A stretch of 12,200 nt of DNA from assembly GCA_910588955.1 (NCBI GenBank), contig CAJURQ010000050.1, positions 1 through 12,200 on the forward strand, read 5' to 3'. Shown piece after piece: positions 9,201-12,200 of this stretch. The position numbers were made by a program, and so were the translations under genes. The stretch comes from an uncultured Lachnospiraceae bacterium (lineage in GTDB: Bacteria > Bacillota > Clostridia > Lachnospirales > Lachnospiraceae). The stretch's first letter is position 1; every line of letters begins with the position of its first letter. Under the pieces are notes generated by a model that worked only from the letters and a program-made list of their open reading frames with translations, made no database searches and had not been told where the DNA came from.

Positions 9201-9239
9201 ATCTTCCGCCATTGTGGAAACATACTGATATTTTGTCAT
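231..9239 (-). CDS. giant ArdC-like / N6-adenine methylase / SNF2-type helicase fusion protein of an ICE
   Basis: A 3002-residue protein of the very large helicase-methylase family typical of Tn1549/CTn-like conjugative elements. The start is taken as ATG 9239 because GGGAGG lies 7 nt upstream; the upstream TTG at 9254 overlaps that site.

Residues 1 to about 250 resemble ArdC/LtrC-type N-terminal regions (WTAFLDTAARLYKRPYNEQL). Residues about 255-460 are a charged, Gly/Asp/Arg-rich linker overlapping tnpV in another frame. Residues about 520-960 hold a module present about three times. Residues about 1324-1600 form an N6-adenine methylase: motif I LEPAMGIGNF from about 1445 and a motif IV variant, NVPF, at 1510-1513. 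The helicase has Walker A VGAGKT (2114-2119), DESH (2276-2279), ATGTP (from 2326) and QQEGRILRQG (from 2604). The C-terminus is coiled-coil-like.

The likely role is processing or protection of element DNA during transfer; this is inferred from the family and not demonstrated. It is probably the last gene of the 9949-231 cluster. Confidence 0.93.
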   Translation of the reverse strand: MTKYQYVSTMAEDTAVRIAKNGASWTAFLDTAARLYKRPYNEQLLIHAQRPDASVCASLEDWNEKMYCWVNRGAKGIALIDTAGERPKLKYVFDVSDVHKARRIGRDPYIWELKEEHKEAVLARLEQTYGGTDREQSFEQRIIEIAERIASDYYGDLLPQIKYAKEGSFLEEMDELNVGICLRDTLASSIAYTVLSRCGADMDFWKNELDFTHISEFNTPDTLAVIGNATAEMCKPLLLEIGRTVVAQERQAAQNITRENAGMEAAEPEKEETQKNNKNIEKVLAKETDADYNALKRESEKEESERPETAENKETEGAAYGTDIREERGLPDTEPDGGRGAGGRADEVRADEEELPEGTQGRDLSGHDTVGKTESALPDDTGTGRTENGLPDRADGGSRGRDGGTERNGSDEVGGHDEQHQTLGGGERTDGTDLRLESEIDHLKTQLNTETSEPDNDHGSGETSLSGSFIAELRAADNFMDIQKEILCSDAFLIHKRPEIAGYFQMEQDTRLQTEYLKNSFRMEEFTELDIGEIRAGYRAGEDGLTMWKGHYLTREAETKISWEDARFFVNSYIEDGEYLLPGEKAEQIDTDGMYKQLNLFTMFSEQVGNIVMKQAEEKSDVPPMTAIPQEQLSEILRSGGGKENSRKRIYAKYRQGKTPEEMAAFLQKEYGNTGKGFEFDGKQIAVWFNQEGMTAGYGTSALENPVYSMNWQEIESEIRSQVENGTYMGENEAYLIDETERSRIANYVYFFFRDGMGEIPEELGLGDKNAPDSHAHLIGLLSDPAGIDLVAAHMDKAITELESGEKKMRYRAVYTPKGLREELADLRLPKTEYPLAESVEIKKEDFITQDEIDHRLGRGSGYEHGAFRIYKYFMEGHDSSDAVKFLKQEYGIGGSSHALPGNDKSYEDHNGKGIRLEKGQIGSPYTGVLLSWKVVEKRIRKLIEEDKYLSPKGKEAYVDYKWEQAQKELEKAQAKMERDTKAACKDAIERAIAEKFDGRRLPKETAEGVIREYGIERVRYVLSHTVAHKTQEQRISDENKEWAKETAPYSTWETNDMVVNSHPAVLNGFINQARRYIERENILAAQTAGQEQPKENAAENVTGLPVQNEEKEIGDSSNVVPDTDAAAVREKPGNGEADREAEATPDFAEQAAGKTDEKETAKGLYAETVKEAVEEPEQDTFGQSDQKVEMETPQGEIADTLGRDVQKPDYEVGDTVTIEGTEFIIENISDREVQMCDPKLLYPVFRVESRENFERLIAEESPHTEEKEQDTFGHTDQKQPTASETTVYPGDKNVLPYDIVVEKLHFDEPEQAEPEKTPQTDKSSAVNFRITDDALGAGNAKEKFRRNVEAIRTLEKIEGENRTATPEEQKILSQYVGWGGLADAFDETKANWAGEYQELKNLLSQQEYASARESTLNAHYTSPVIIRSIYEALEKMGFEKGNILEPAMGIGNFFGMLPEKMQESRLYGVELDGITGRIARQLYPKADIKISGFEKTDYPNDFFDVAVGNVPFGQYKVADKKYDKNNFLIHDYFFAKALDRVRPGGVVVFVTSKGTMDKKSPEVRKYLAQRAELLGAVRLPNTAFKENAGTEVTSDILFLKKRDRVMNIEPEWVHLTEKDGIVMNSYFADHPEMVVGKMEMVSGPYGMESTCQPDTSRPFAEQLREAVSHIDGEIEAAEIDGLTEETADNIIPADPDVKNYSYTLVDDKVYYRENSIMKPVEMPDSMQERIKGMVAIRDCTQELISLQLEEYPDTAITEKQAELNRLYDSFSKKYGIISSQTNRRAFNQDSSYCLLCSLEKIDDEGNFKGKADMFTKRTIKKAEVVTSVDTATEALAVSLSEKAKVDLDYMAELSGKDIDTVKEELAGIIFQNPVTDKWETADAYLSGNVREKLEMAKVYAENHPEYAVNVQALTQVQPKELDASEIEVRIGATWIEPKYIEDFMRDTFETPQHLFDRNMIGIQFSDVTGQWNVKGKNADYGNSLVNMTYGTSRRNAYTILEDSLNLKDSRVYDTIVEDGKEKRVLNKQETTIASQKQEAIREAFKDWVFRDAERRQDLVGKYNKLFNSTRPREYDGSHLKFPGMTPDIELRPHQLNAVAHQLYGDNTLLAHCVGAGKTFEMIAAAMESKRLGLCQKSLFVVPNHLTEQWAGDFLRLYPGANILAATKKDFEPVNRKKFCSRIATGDYDAVIIGHTQFEKIPLSHERQAAIIERQIDEIETAIAMAKADNGERYTIKQMEKTKKSLTARLDKFNDTTRKDNVVTFEQLGVDRLFVDESHNYKNLFLYTKMRNVAGIAQTEAQKSSDMFAKCQYLDEITGGRGITFATGTPISNSMTELYTNMRYLQYGTLQKLGLGHFDSWASSFGETQTAIELAPEGTGYRAKTRFAKFFNLPELIALFKESADIQTPDMLKLPVPEAEYENVVLKPSEYQQDMVASLAERAEEVRNRKVDAAVDNMLRITNDGRKLALDQRLINDMLPDNENSKASVCVNKAFEIWEQTKEQKSAQLIFCDLSTPKGDGTFNVYEDIRSKLIDKGVPPEEIAFIHDANTEQRKAELFGKVRSGQVRFLLGSTQKMGAGTNVQDRLIALHHLDVPWRPSDIEQQEGRILRQGNMNDRVKIFRYVTENTFDSYSWQLIENKQKFIGQIMTSKSPVRSCEDVDEAALTYAEVKALATGNPYIREKMDLDVQVSKLKLMKANHTSQIYRLEDNITQHYPQQIATLKERIDGLTADIQTAKENLPEDKEQFSMKVGNKLYTDKKEAGTALVEMCKEVKSVNAPATIGEYAGFKMAVSFDSLNHRFVMNLKGQLSHNLEVGADPFGNITRINHALEAMPKELDNAKVKLENVERQLETAKAEVTKPFAQETELKEKLDRLSALNALLNMDETGSDVQVENEVSEQSEADTFGHDDQRAEQPQADTLGHSDQRKEQAAAYSPPVPMENAGHNHAAENNSPHGLKLVAGTADKPAKASLKEKLAAYKAQVAGAENIGTDKTKGKEAVI
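456..478 (-). repeat. dispersed 23-bp palindromic repeat, copy E
   Basis: The rightmost copy by protein order, coding ADTLGHSDQRK near residues 2920-2928 of the giant protein. The two arms match at 7 of 11 positions around a central base, with an inner GGTCAC/GTGTCC core. It lies exactly 45 bp from copy D and therefore in the same frame. Confidence 0.6.
501..523 (-). repeat. dispersed 23-bp palindromic repeat, copy D
   Basis: Codes ADTFGHDDQRA in the C-terminal tail of the giant protein (about residues 2904-2913). The arms CCTTTGG and CCAAAAG flank nine bases; 8 of 11 arm positions pair. Similarity to the other copies extends several bases beyond the palindrome into a GTGTCC-like stretch. 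Confidence 0.65.
5403..5425 (-). repeat. dispersed 23-bp palindromic repeat, copy C
   Basis: The most symmetric copy: CTTTTGG and CCAAAAG are perfect 7-bp inverted arms and 9 of 11 arm positions pair overall. It codes DTFGHTDQK near residue 1275, in the linker after the small module at about residues 1209-1262 and before the methylase domain. Confidence 0.7.
5616..5638 (-). repeat. dispersed 23-bp palindromic repeat, copy B
   Basis: The most diverged copy, coding ADTLGRDVQKP near residues 1200-1209, just before the small module at about 1209-1262. 7 of 11 arm positions pair. It lies 60 bp from copy A and 213 bp from copy C, both multiples of three. Confidence 0.5.
5676..5698 (-). repeat. dispersed 23-bp palindromic repeat, copy A
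   Basis: Codes EQDTFGQSDQKV near residues 1179-1189 of the giant protein, in the acidic linker ahead of the small module. 8 of 11 arm positions pair (CTTTTGG against CCAAAGG). It is the first copy in translation order. Confidence 0.65.
7836..7884 (-). repeat. 15-bp perfect inverted repeat; candidate terminator of tnpV
   Basis: AGAGCCGGATAATGA (7836-7850) and its exact reverse complement (7870-7884) flank a 19-nt loop that itself contains CCAC/GTGG. Within the giant gene it codes the segment around SEPDNDHGSGE. It begins 46 nt after the tnpV stop. On the minus strand the stem is followed by TTCATT, a weak U-tract. Read as a terminator, it could form behind tnpV, where the transcript is untranslated, and be suppressed when ribosomes translate the giant frame. 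That mechanism is inference; the inverted repeat itself is directly visible. Confidence 0.6.
7931..8281 (-). CDS. tnpV: TnpV-family protein, overprinted inside the giant gene (+1 frame)
   Basis: A 116-residue protein, MELTYEKNGDYLIPNL to the end TELIYV. I recognise the TnpV family (transposon-encoded protein known from Tn4451-like mobilisable elements and many Firmicute genomes) by its pattern: MELTY...GDYLIPNL, KYG.MRK.FLKEHR, the SGKL segment, MKWVGMMNNIR and the closing LTELIY. Its molecular function is not established to my knowledge.

The gene lies entirely within the giant gene, same strand, +1 frame, over giant-protein residues about 321-437. The ATG at 8281 has GGAGGG (8295-8290) with an 8-nt spacer, so this start is preferred over an ATG at 8350 that would add a basic low-complexity extension. 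A TTGCAA-17-TATAAT promoter lies about 80 nt upstream and a strong inverted repeat 46 nt downstream. The protein has ordinary globular composition, while the overlapping frame is low complexity, so the tnpV frame looks like the conserved one. Confidence 0.85.
   Translation of the reverse strand: MELTYEKNGDYLIPNLMADEEPEGVLTKYGLMRKNFLKEHRGGIYQGMILSGKLKAHCLMIQEQAEQRMDFLTAQMAEAEGVTEELKETDQMKWVGMMNNIRHSAEENVLTELIYV
8290..8295 (-). promoter_or_regulatory. ribosome binding site of tnpV
   Basis: GGAGGG on the minus strand, 8 nt before the ATG at 8281. It decides the tnpV start and is the main evidence of translation initiation in the middle of the giant gene. Confidence 0.75.
8351..8389 (-). promoter_or_regulatory. 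candidate internal sigma-A promoter for tnpV with a possible operator
   Basis: On the minus strand, TTGCAA (8389-8384) is followed after exactly 17 nt by a perfect TATAAT (8366-8361). The perfect palindrome GCTTTAAAGC (8360-8351) directly follows the -10 and covers the expected start site near 8354, so it could be an operator. The leader to the tnpV ATG would be about 73 nt. These bases also code giant-protein residues around LAKETDADYNALK, so chance cannot be excluded. Confidence 0.5.
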
Positions 9240-9246
9240 AGGCTTT

Positions 9247-9252
9247 CCTCCC
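9247..9252 (-). promoter_or_regulatory. ribosome binding site of the giant gene
   Basis: GGGAGG on the minus strand, 7 nt ahead of ATG 9239. It shows that translation starts there and not at the in-frame TTG at 9254-9252. Confidence 0.8.
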
Positions 9253-9278
9253 AAAAATGACGGCGGGAAATCCCGCCG
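9253..9278 (-). terminator. GC-rich hairpin with U-tract ahead of the giant gene (terminator or attenuator)
   Basis: CGGCGGG and CCCGCCG form a 7-bp all-GC stem with a 4-nt loop (9278-9261), followed on the minus strand by TCATTTTT. It begins 7 nt after the stop of the 115-codon gene, and the U-tract directly abuts the giant gene's ribosome binding site. The form fits an intrinsic terminator, but no promoter is visible between it and the giant gene. Partial read-through, attenuation or RNA processing and stabilisation are therefore all possible. Confidence 0.5.
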
Positions 9279-9284
9279 CGCCGT

Positions 9285-9632
9285 TTAATCATAAAATCCG
9301 TTTTCCTCAATGCCCTTTTCCAGTATGGAGCTGATCAGGTCATCCAGCTCCACGCCGTTCATCTCGCTTACCACTATCAGCTTTGCAAGCGTGCCTTTTC
9401 TGACCGGAATGGTATACTGCTCCTCATCCGGGCAGAGTTCCCGCACGCAGACACCGAGCGCGTCCGCAATCCTGCAGGCTACCGTGATGTCCGGCTCGCA
9501 GATGCCCGCCAGTATATTCAGAAGTTCATTCTCCTGTATGCCGGACAGCGACGCCAGCCCCGGAATGCTTATCTCCATCTCTTTCATAAGGCTTAAAATC
9601 TTGTCACCCGTGCCTAAAACCGCCATGCTCAT
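9285..9632 (-). CDS. small protein with a lambda-repressor-like helix-turn-helix
   Basis: 115 residues. Residues about 25-67 (GLASLSGIQENELLNILAG onward to IADALGVCVRELCP) follow the XRE/Cro helix-turn-helix pattern: a recognition-type helix, a G...P turn, then IADALGV and a closing EL. The C-terminal half has KGTLAKLIVVSEMNGVELD, a helical region without a recognised domain. There is no signal peptide or membrane segment.

The start at ATG 9632 has AGGAGGG with a 6-nt spacer; a second ATG lies two codons in. The first bases overlap the stop of the upstream 106-codon gene (ATGA), which suggests translational coupling. A likely role is a regulator of the element's own genes, but the target is unknown and DNA binding is inferred from the fold pattern alone. 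Confidence 0.85.
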   Translation of the reverse strand: MSMAVLGTGDKILSLMKEMEISIPGLASLSGIQENELLNILAGICEPDITVACRIADALGVCVRELCPDEEQYTIPVRKGTLAKLIVVSEMNGVELDDLISSILEKGIEENGFYD

Positions 9633-9949
9633 CTTGCGCCCTCCTGTCCTGCCTTTGTCCCGAAAGAGAACGAAACGCCTTCTTTCTGTTTCGCCGCCGT
9701 AAATTTTGCCTTAATATCCGCCACACGCTGCTCCAGCACCGAAAACATTGCCTCCGCCTGTTCCTGTGTATACTCATATGCTGATCTATTGGTGAGATTC
9801 TCAAGCCGCCCGATTGCGTCGATTGCTTTATTCATGCGATATTCCCCGATCCTGATAAACTTATCCGCTTTTGTTTCGTCTGTTTTTGCTGCCGGTTCTG
9901 TTTCCTGTGCCGTTGTGTTTTCCGCTGTATTTTTTGTTACATTATTCAT
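9629..9949 (-). CDS. small ICE-associated protein of unknown function
   Basis: 106 residues. The N-terminal third is polar and Thr/Ala/Glu-rich, probably disordered (MNNVTKNTAENTTAQ). The rest is predicted mainly helical, with the segment FIRIGEYRMNKAIDAIGRLEN followed by YTQEQAEAMFSVLEQRVADIKAKF. I recognise the general look of a small protein found next to TopB and the giant helicase in clostridial ICEs but know no function for it.

The start at ATG 9949 has GGAGG with a 10-nt spacer. Its TGA overlaps the ATG of the next gene by four bases. A strong hairpin terminator lies directly upstream, so either transcription from topB reads through in part or a promoter in the AT-rich stretch 10020-10063 drives a short leader; I could not settle on a convincing promoter. 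Confidence 0.8.
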   Translation of the reverse strand: MNNVTKNTAENTTAQETEPAAKTDETKADKFIRIGEYRMNKAIDAIGRLENLTNRSAYEYTQEQAEAMFSVLEQRVADIKAKFTAAKQKEGVSFSFGTKAGQEGAR

Positions 9950-9978
9950 GTTTCAATTTCCTCCATTCTTTTTAACGC

Positions 9979-10013
9979 AAAAAGGCGCGTGAAATGGCTG
10001 CATTCCATACGCC
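9979..10013 (-). terminator. intrinsic terminator downstream of topB
   Basis: On the minus strand GGCGTATGGAATG and CATTTCACGCGCC form a 13-bp stem with one A-C mismatch and two G-U pairs, a CAGC tetraloop, and then TTTTT. It lies 50 nt after the topB stop and about 12 nt before the ribosome binding site of the 106-codon gene. It fits a rho-independent terminator well. Its position close to the next gene's start also allows an attenuator role. The remaining gap to topB (10014-10063) is AT-rich with no gene. Confidence 0.65.
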
Positions 10014-10063
10014 CTGACGCTGTTGCTTCTATAATAAATATAATTTTAGTATTTTACCGCTGT

Positions 10064-11869
10064 TTAATTTTTCCTCTTGGGAAATTCCAGTCTGACCTTG
10101 TACTGCGAGCCTCTGACTTCTTTTCCATCTTTAGTATAAGAATAATCCTCAATGCCCTCCGGTATCAGGTACACATCATAGCTGCCTTTCTTTCCTTTCA
10201 AGCCTTTTACGAGTGTCTTTTTCCCCTCCAGCATACTTTTTACCTGACTGTCGGAAAGAACGGCTCCCATAGCGCGCCCCACATTCATGCCGCATCTGCT
10301 CTTGCAGTAAGCGCCGAATTTTCCCTTTGTCACATTGCCGCCGCATTTCGGACATTTTCCCAATACGTCTGTTCCCTGCGCACCGTTTCCAAACACGGAT
10401 TTTTGCTCGTCACTGACGCTGTGGTAGGTCTGCACAAGCCCTCTGACCATATCCCCTATACCGTCCATAAATTCCTGCATGGAATACTCCCCTTTTGCTA
10501 CAAGGGTAAGGGCATTCTCCCAGTCAGCGGTCAGTTTCGGGGATTTTACCACATCGGGAAGAACCGTAATCAGCCTGATGCCGTCCTCCGTGGGGATAAT
10601 CTGCTTTTTCTCCCGCCTGATAAATCCGTCCTTTACTAATTTTTCAATAATGTCCGCCCGTGTCGCAGGCGTCCCCAATCCTTTCCTCTCCACATCATCG
10701 TCCATATCTTCTGATCCGGCGCGCTCCATCATGGAAAGCAGCGAATCCTCCGTATATCTTTTGGGCGGATTTGTGAAATGTTCACTGATTTTTGTCTGCA
10801 CCCCGTCAAACGCCTGCCCTTTGGAAAGTTCCGGCAGCTTCTTTTCTTCCGCAGCATTTTTATCCGCATCTTCCGATGTTTTGAAAGAACGCTTAAAGGC
10901 ATCTTCAAAATCCTTCCAGCCGTTGCGCGTGACACTCTTTCCCGAAACCGTGAAAATATGTCCGCTGCAGGTAAGCTCTGCCTTTACCGTTTCATACAGG
11001 TGTTTCTCCCCTGTCGCACATAAAAGGCGGTTCGCGATTAAGGATAGGATTTTCCGCTCCGTTTCCGGCAGCGCCGCAAGGTCAGCTTTGGCAATCTCCA
11101 TTGTGGGGATAATGGCGTGGTGGTCTGTCACCTTTCTGCTGTCCATCACCCTTTTAATATCAGGATTGAATATCACGCTTTCCTCAAATAGAATCGACTG
11201 GAAAACCGCATTGATTACATTTTTTGCCGTCTGTTCCATGTCATCGGATAAAAACTGGCTGTCCGTTCTCGGATAGGTAGCCAGTTTTTTCTCATAAAGG
11301 CTCTGCGTGTACTCCAAAGTCTGTTTTGCGGTAAAGCCGAACAGACGGTTCGCATCACGCTGGAGTGTGGTGAGGTCATAGAGTTTCGGCGGCGCAGACG
11401 CCTTTTCTTCCTTTATAATGGAAGTGACAATAGCCTGCCCGTTTTTACAAGCCTCCGAAAGCTGTTGTGCCTCATCTTTTTTATCAATGCGCCCCGATAC
11501 GGCATCCACGCCGCCAAATAAAATATGCGCCATAAAATACTGCTCTTTCTTAAAATTCATAATCTTTGCTTCGCGCTCCACCAGCATCGCAAGCGTCGGT
11601 GTCTGCACCCTGCCTACCTTTAAGACCTTTCCGCCGTAAAGCACGGTAAAGAGCCGCGTTCCGTTCAGTCCCACCAGCCAGTCCGCTTCCTGTCTGCATA
11701 ATGCGGAATGATAAAGGTTATCATAATTATTTCCCGGCTGCAAATTTGCAAAGCCCTCACGAATGGCATTTTCCTCCATAGAAGAAATCCATAACCGCTC
11801 TGTCGGCTTCCTGCACCCTGCCATTTCATACACAAGGCGGAAAATCAGCTCGCCTTCTCTGCCTGCGTC
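10064..11869 (-). pseudogene. topB: DNA topoisomerase III (TopB), 5'-truncated by a nested element
   Basis: About 600 residues of a type IA topoisomerase of the TopB kind carried by ICEs. Such enzymes decatenate and relax DNA by cutting one strand through a tyrosine.

Visible from the right: the Toprim motif DAGREGELIFR (11869 downwards), SSMEENAIREGF, VGRVQTPTLAMLVERE, the active-site region TYPRTDSQFL (tyrosine near 11275), TDHHAIIPT, GLGTPATRA, and a C-terminal zinc-binding segment with CPKC and CKSRC. The C-terminal end is intact.

Upstream of DAGREGE the family match stops at once: the frame reads VTYSNYPT back to an in-frame TAA at 11894-11896. Compared with usual TopB, roughly the first 100 residues, including the N-terminal Toprim part with the EKPSVA-type motif, are absent. 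A GTG at 11833 opens the frame but has no convincing ribosome binding site. The fragment is probably inactive unless the insertion excises. Confidence 0.88.
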
Positions 11870-11907
11870 TGTTGGATAGTTGGAATAGGTGACTTAGAAA
11901 ATATCCA
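11868..11907. other. junction between the nested element and topB (candidate attachment site)
   Basis: TopB homology ends at about 11869 and the recombinase stop codon is at 11908-11910, so one end of the inserted element falls in these 40 bases. Serine recombinases of the TnpX/TndX type cross over at a GA dinucleotide. One candidate is the GA of the aspartate codon in DAGREGE (minus-strand bases 11869-11868); another lies near 11891. An imperfect tandem repeat, GTTGGATA then GTTGGAATA (11871-11887), may be part of the recombinase site. The exact crossover cannot be fixed without the other end. Confidence 0.5.
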
Positions 11908-12200
11908 TTATTCAAGGGTTTCCAATGCTCCTATGAATTTATAATGGATAGTAAGTCGTTGAGTTTTCTGCCCGTCTATCTCTACGGGTTCAGAAACAAG
12001 AATTTTTTCTATAAGTTGATTGATTATCTTAAAATTGAGTTCCGTTATTCCTGCATAACCGCTTATCTGCTCCGCAAACTGCTCAATGGAAGATAACTGC
12101 TCCTTGTCCGCTATGGCACTTTTTTCAAGTTCCTTTATCTTGGCGGTCAGTTCTTCCTGCTCGCTGTCATACCTTGCCGACAACATTTGGAAACGCTTTT
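11908..12200 (-). CDS. C-terminal part of a large serine recombinase (TnpX/TndX-like), partial
   Basis: The last 96 or so residues of a protein whose gene continues beyond the right edge. The segment RFQMLSARYDSEQEEL and then a charged coiled-coil stretch lead to FKIINQLIEKILVSEP, IDGQKTQRLTIHYKFIGALE and the stop at 11908. This closing pattern is typical of large serine recombinases of Firmicute mobilisable and conjugative elements (Tn4451 TnpX, Tn5397 TndX and relatives). The catalytic serine domain would lie upstream, outside the window, so activity cannot be judged.

The gene stops within 40 bases of the broken topB frame and in a different frame. Recombinase genes of this type often sit at an element end, so this is most simply the end of an element inserted in topB. 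Confidence 0.85.
   Translation of the reverse strand, partial: KRFQMLSARYDSEQEELTAKIKELEKSAIADKEQLSSIEQFAEQISGYAGITELNFKIINQLIEKILVSEPVEIDGQKTQRLTIHYKFIGALETLE

Larger units (their letters stand above)
1..11868. mobile_element. part of a Tn1549/CTn-like integrative conjugative element
   Basis: The gene order topB, two small genes, giant helicase-methylase, small MATSS-type gene, all on one strand, is one I associate with accessory and DNA-processing modules of clostridial ICEs. No relaxase, type IV secretion or integrase gene is in the window, so the ends and transfer functions of this element cannot be confirmed here. Confidence 0.75.
11868..12200. mobile_element. end of a nested serine-recombinase element inserted in topB (continues right)
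   Basis: Only about 330 bases are in view: the recombinase 3' end and the junction. The insertion is inferred because the topB frame is broken at a conserved motif right beside the recombinase stop. The missing topB start should lie at the other end of the element, outside the window. Confidence 0.7.

Noticed and set aside
9240..9254. A longer start for the giant protein at TTG 9254
   Set aside because: The extra codons overlap the GGGAGG ribosome binding site that serves the ATG at 9239.
10064..11833. TopB as an intact 589-residue gene starting at GTG 11833
   Set aside because: The Toprim motif DAGREGE is upstream of that GTG in the same frame, no good ribosome binding site precedes the GTG, and family members carry about 100 more N-terminal residues.

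Overview
The window looks like part of a conjugative element (ICE) of the Tn1549/CTn type found in Clostridia, probably from a gut Firmicute. The grounds are a giant ArdC-like/N6-methylase/SNF2-helicase fusion protein, a TopB-type topoisomerase III, small accessory genes with strong AGGAGG-type ribosome binding sites, and a TnpV-family protein. The organism is inferred from these families only; nothing in the window identifies a species.

Layout: every gene I can support is on the minus strand, so transcription runs from right to left. From the right edge: (1) 11908-12200, the C-terminal end of a large serine recombinase whose gene continues outside the window; (2) 10064-about 11869, a topB gene that has lost its 5' end exactly where the recombinase gene stops, so a second mobile element appears to be nested inside the ICE; (3) a good intrinsic terminator at 9979-10013; (4) two small genes, 106 and 115 codons, coupled by an ATGA overlap; (5) a GC-rich hairpin with a U-tract just ahead of (6) the 3002-codon giant gene (231-9239); (7) a 126-nt gap with a plausible sigma-A promoter; (8) the first 34 codons of another small gene, running off the left edge.

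The most notable structure is inside the giant gene. A complete tnpV gene (7931-8281) lies on the same strand in the +1 frame. It has its own GGAGGG ribosome binding site, a TTGCAA-17-TATAAT promoter upstream and a 15-bp inverted repeat downstream. In that stretch the giant protein is a Gly/Asp/Arg/Glu-rich, apparently disordered linker, as expected if the linker is the overprinted frame and tnpV the conserved one.

Separately, five copies of a 23-bp imperfect palindrome (CTTTTGG, nine bases, CCAAAAG) are scattered in the giant gene, always in the same reading frame, each coding for a variant of DTFGHxDQ. These could be peptide linker motifs, in-frame palindromic insertions or DNA-binding sites.

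By family knowledge, TopB and the helicase/methylase probably handle element DNA around conjugation (unwinding, decatenation, possibly protection from host restriction), and the 115-codon gene looks like an HTH regulator. Interruption of topB would be expected to impair the ICE unless the nested element excises.
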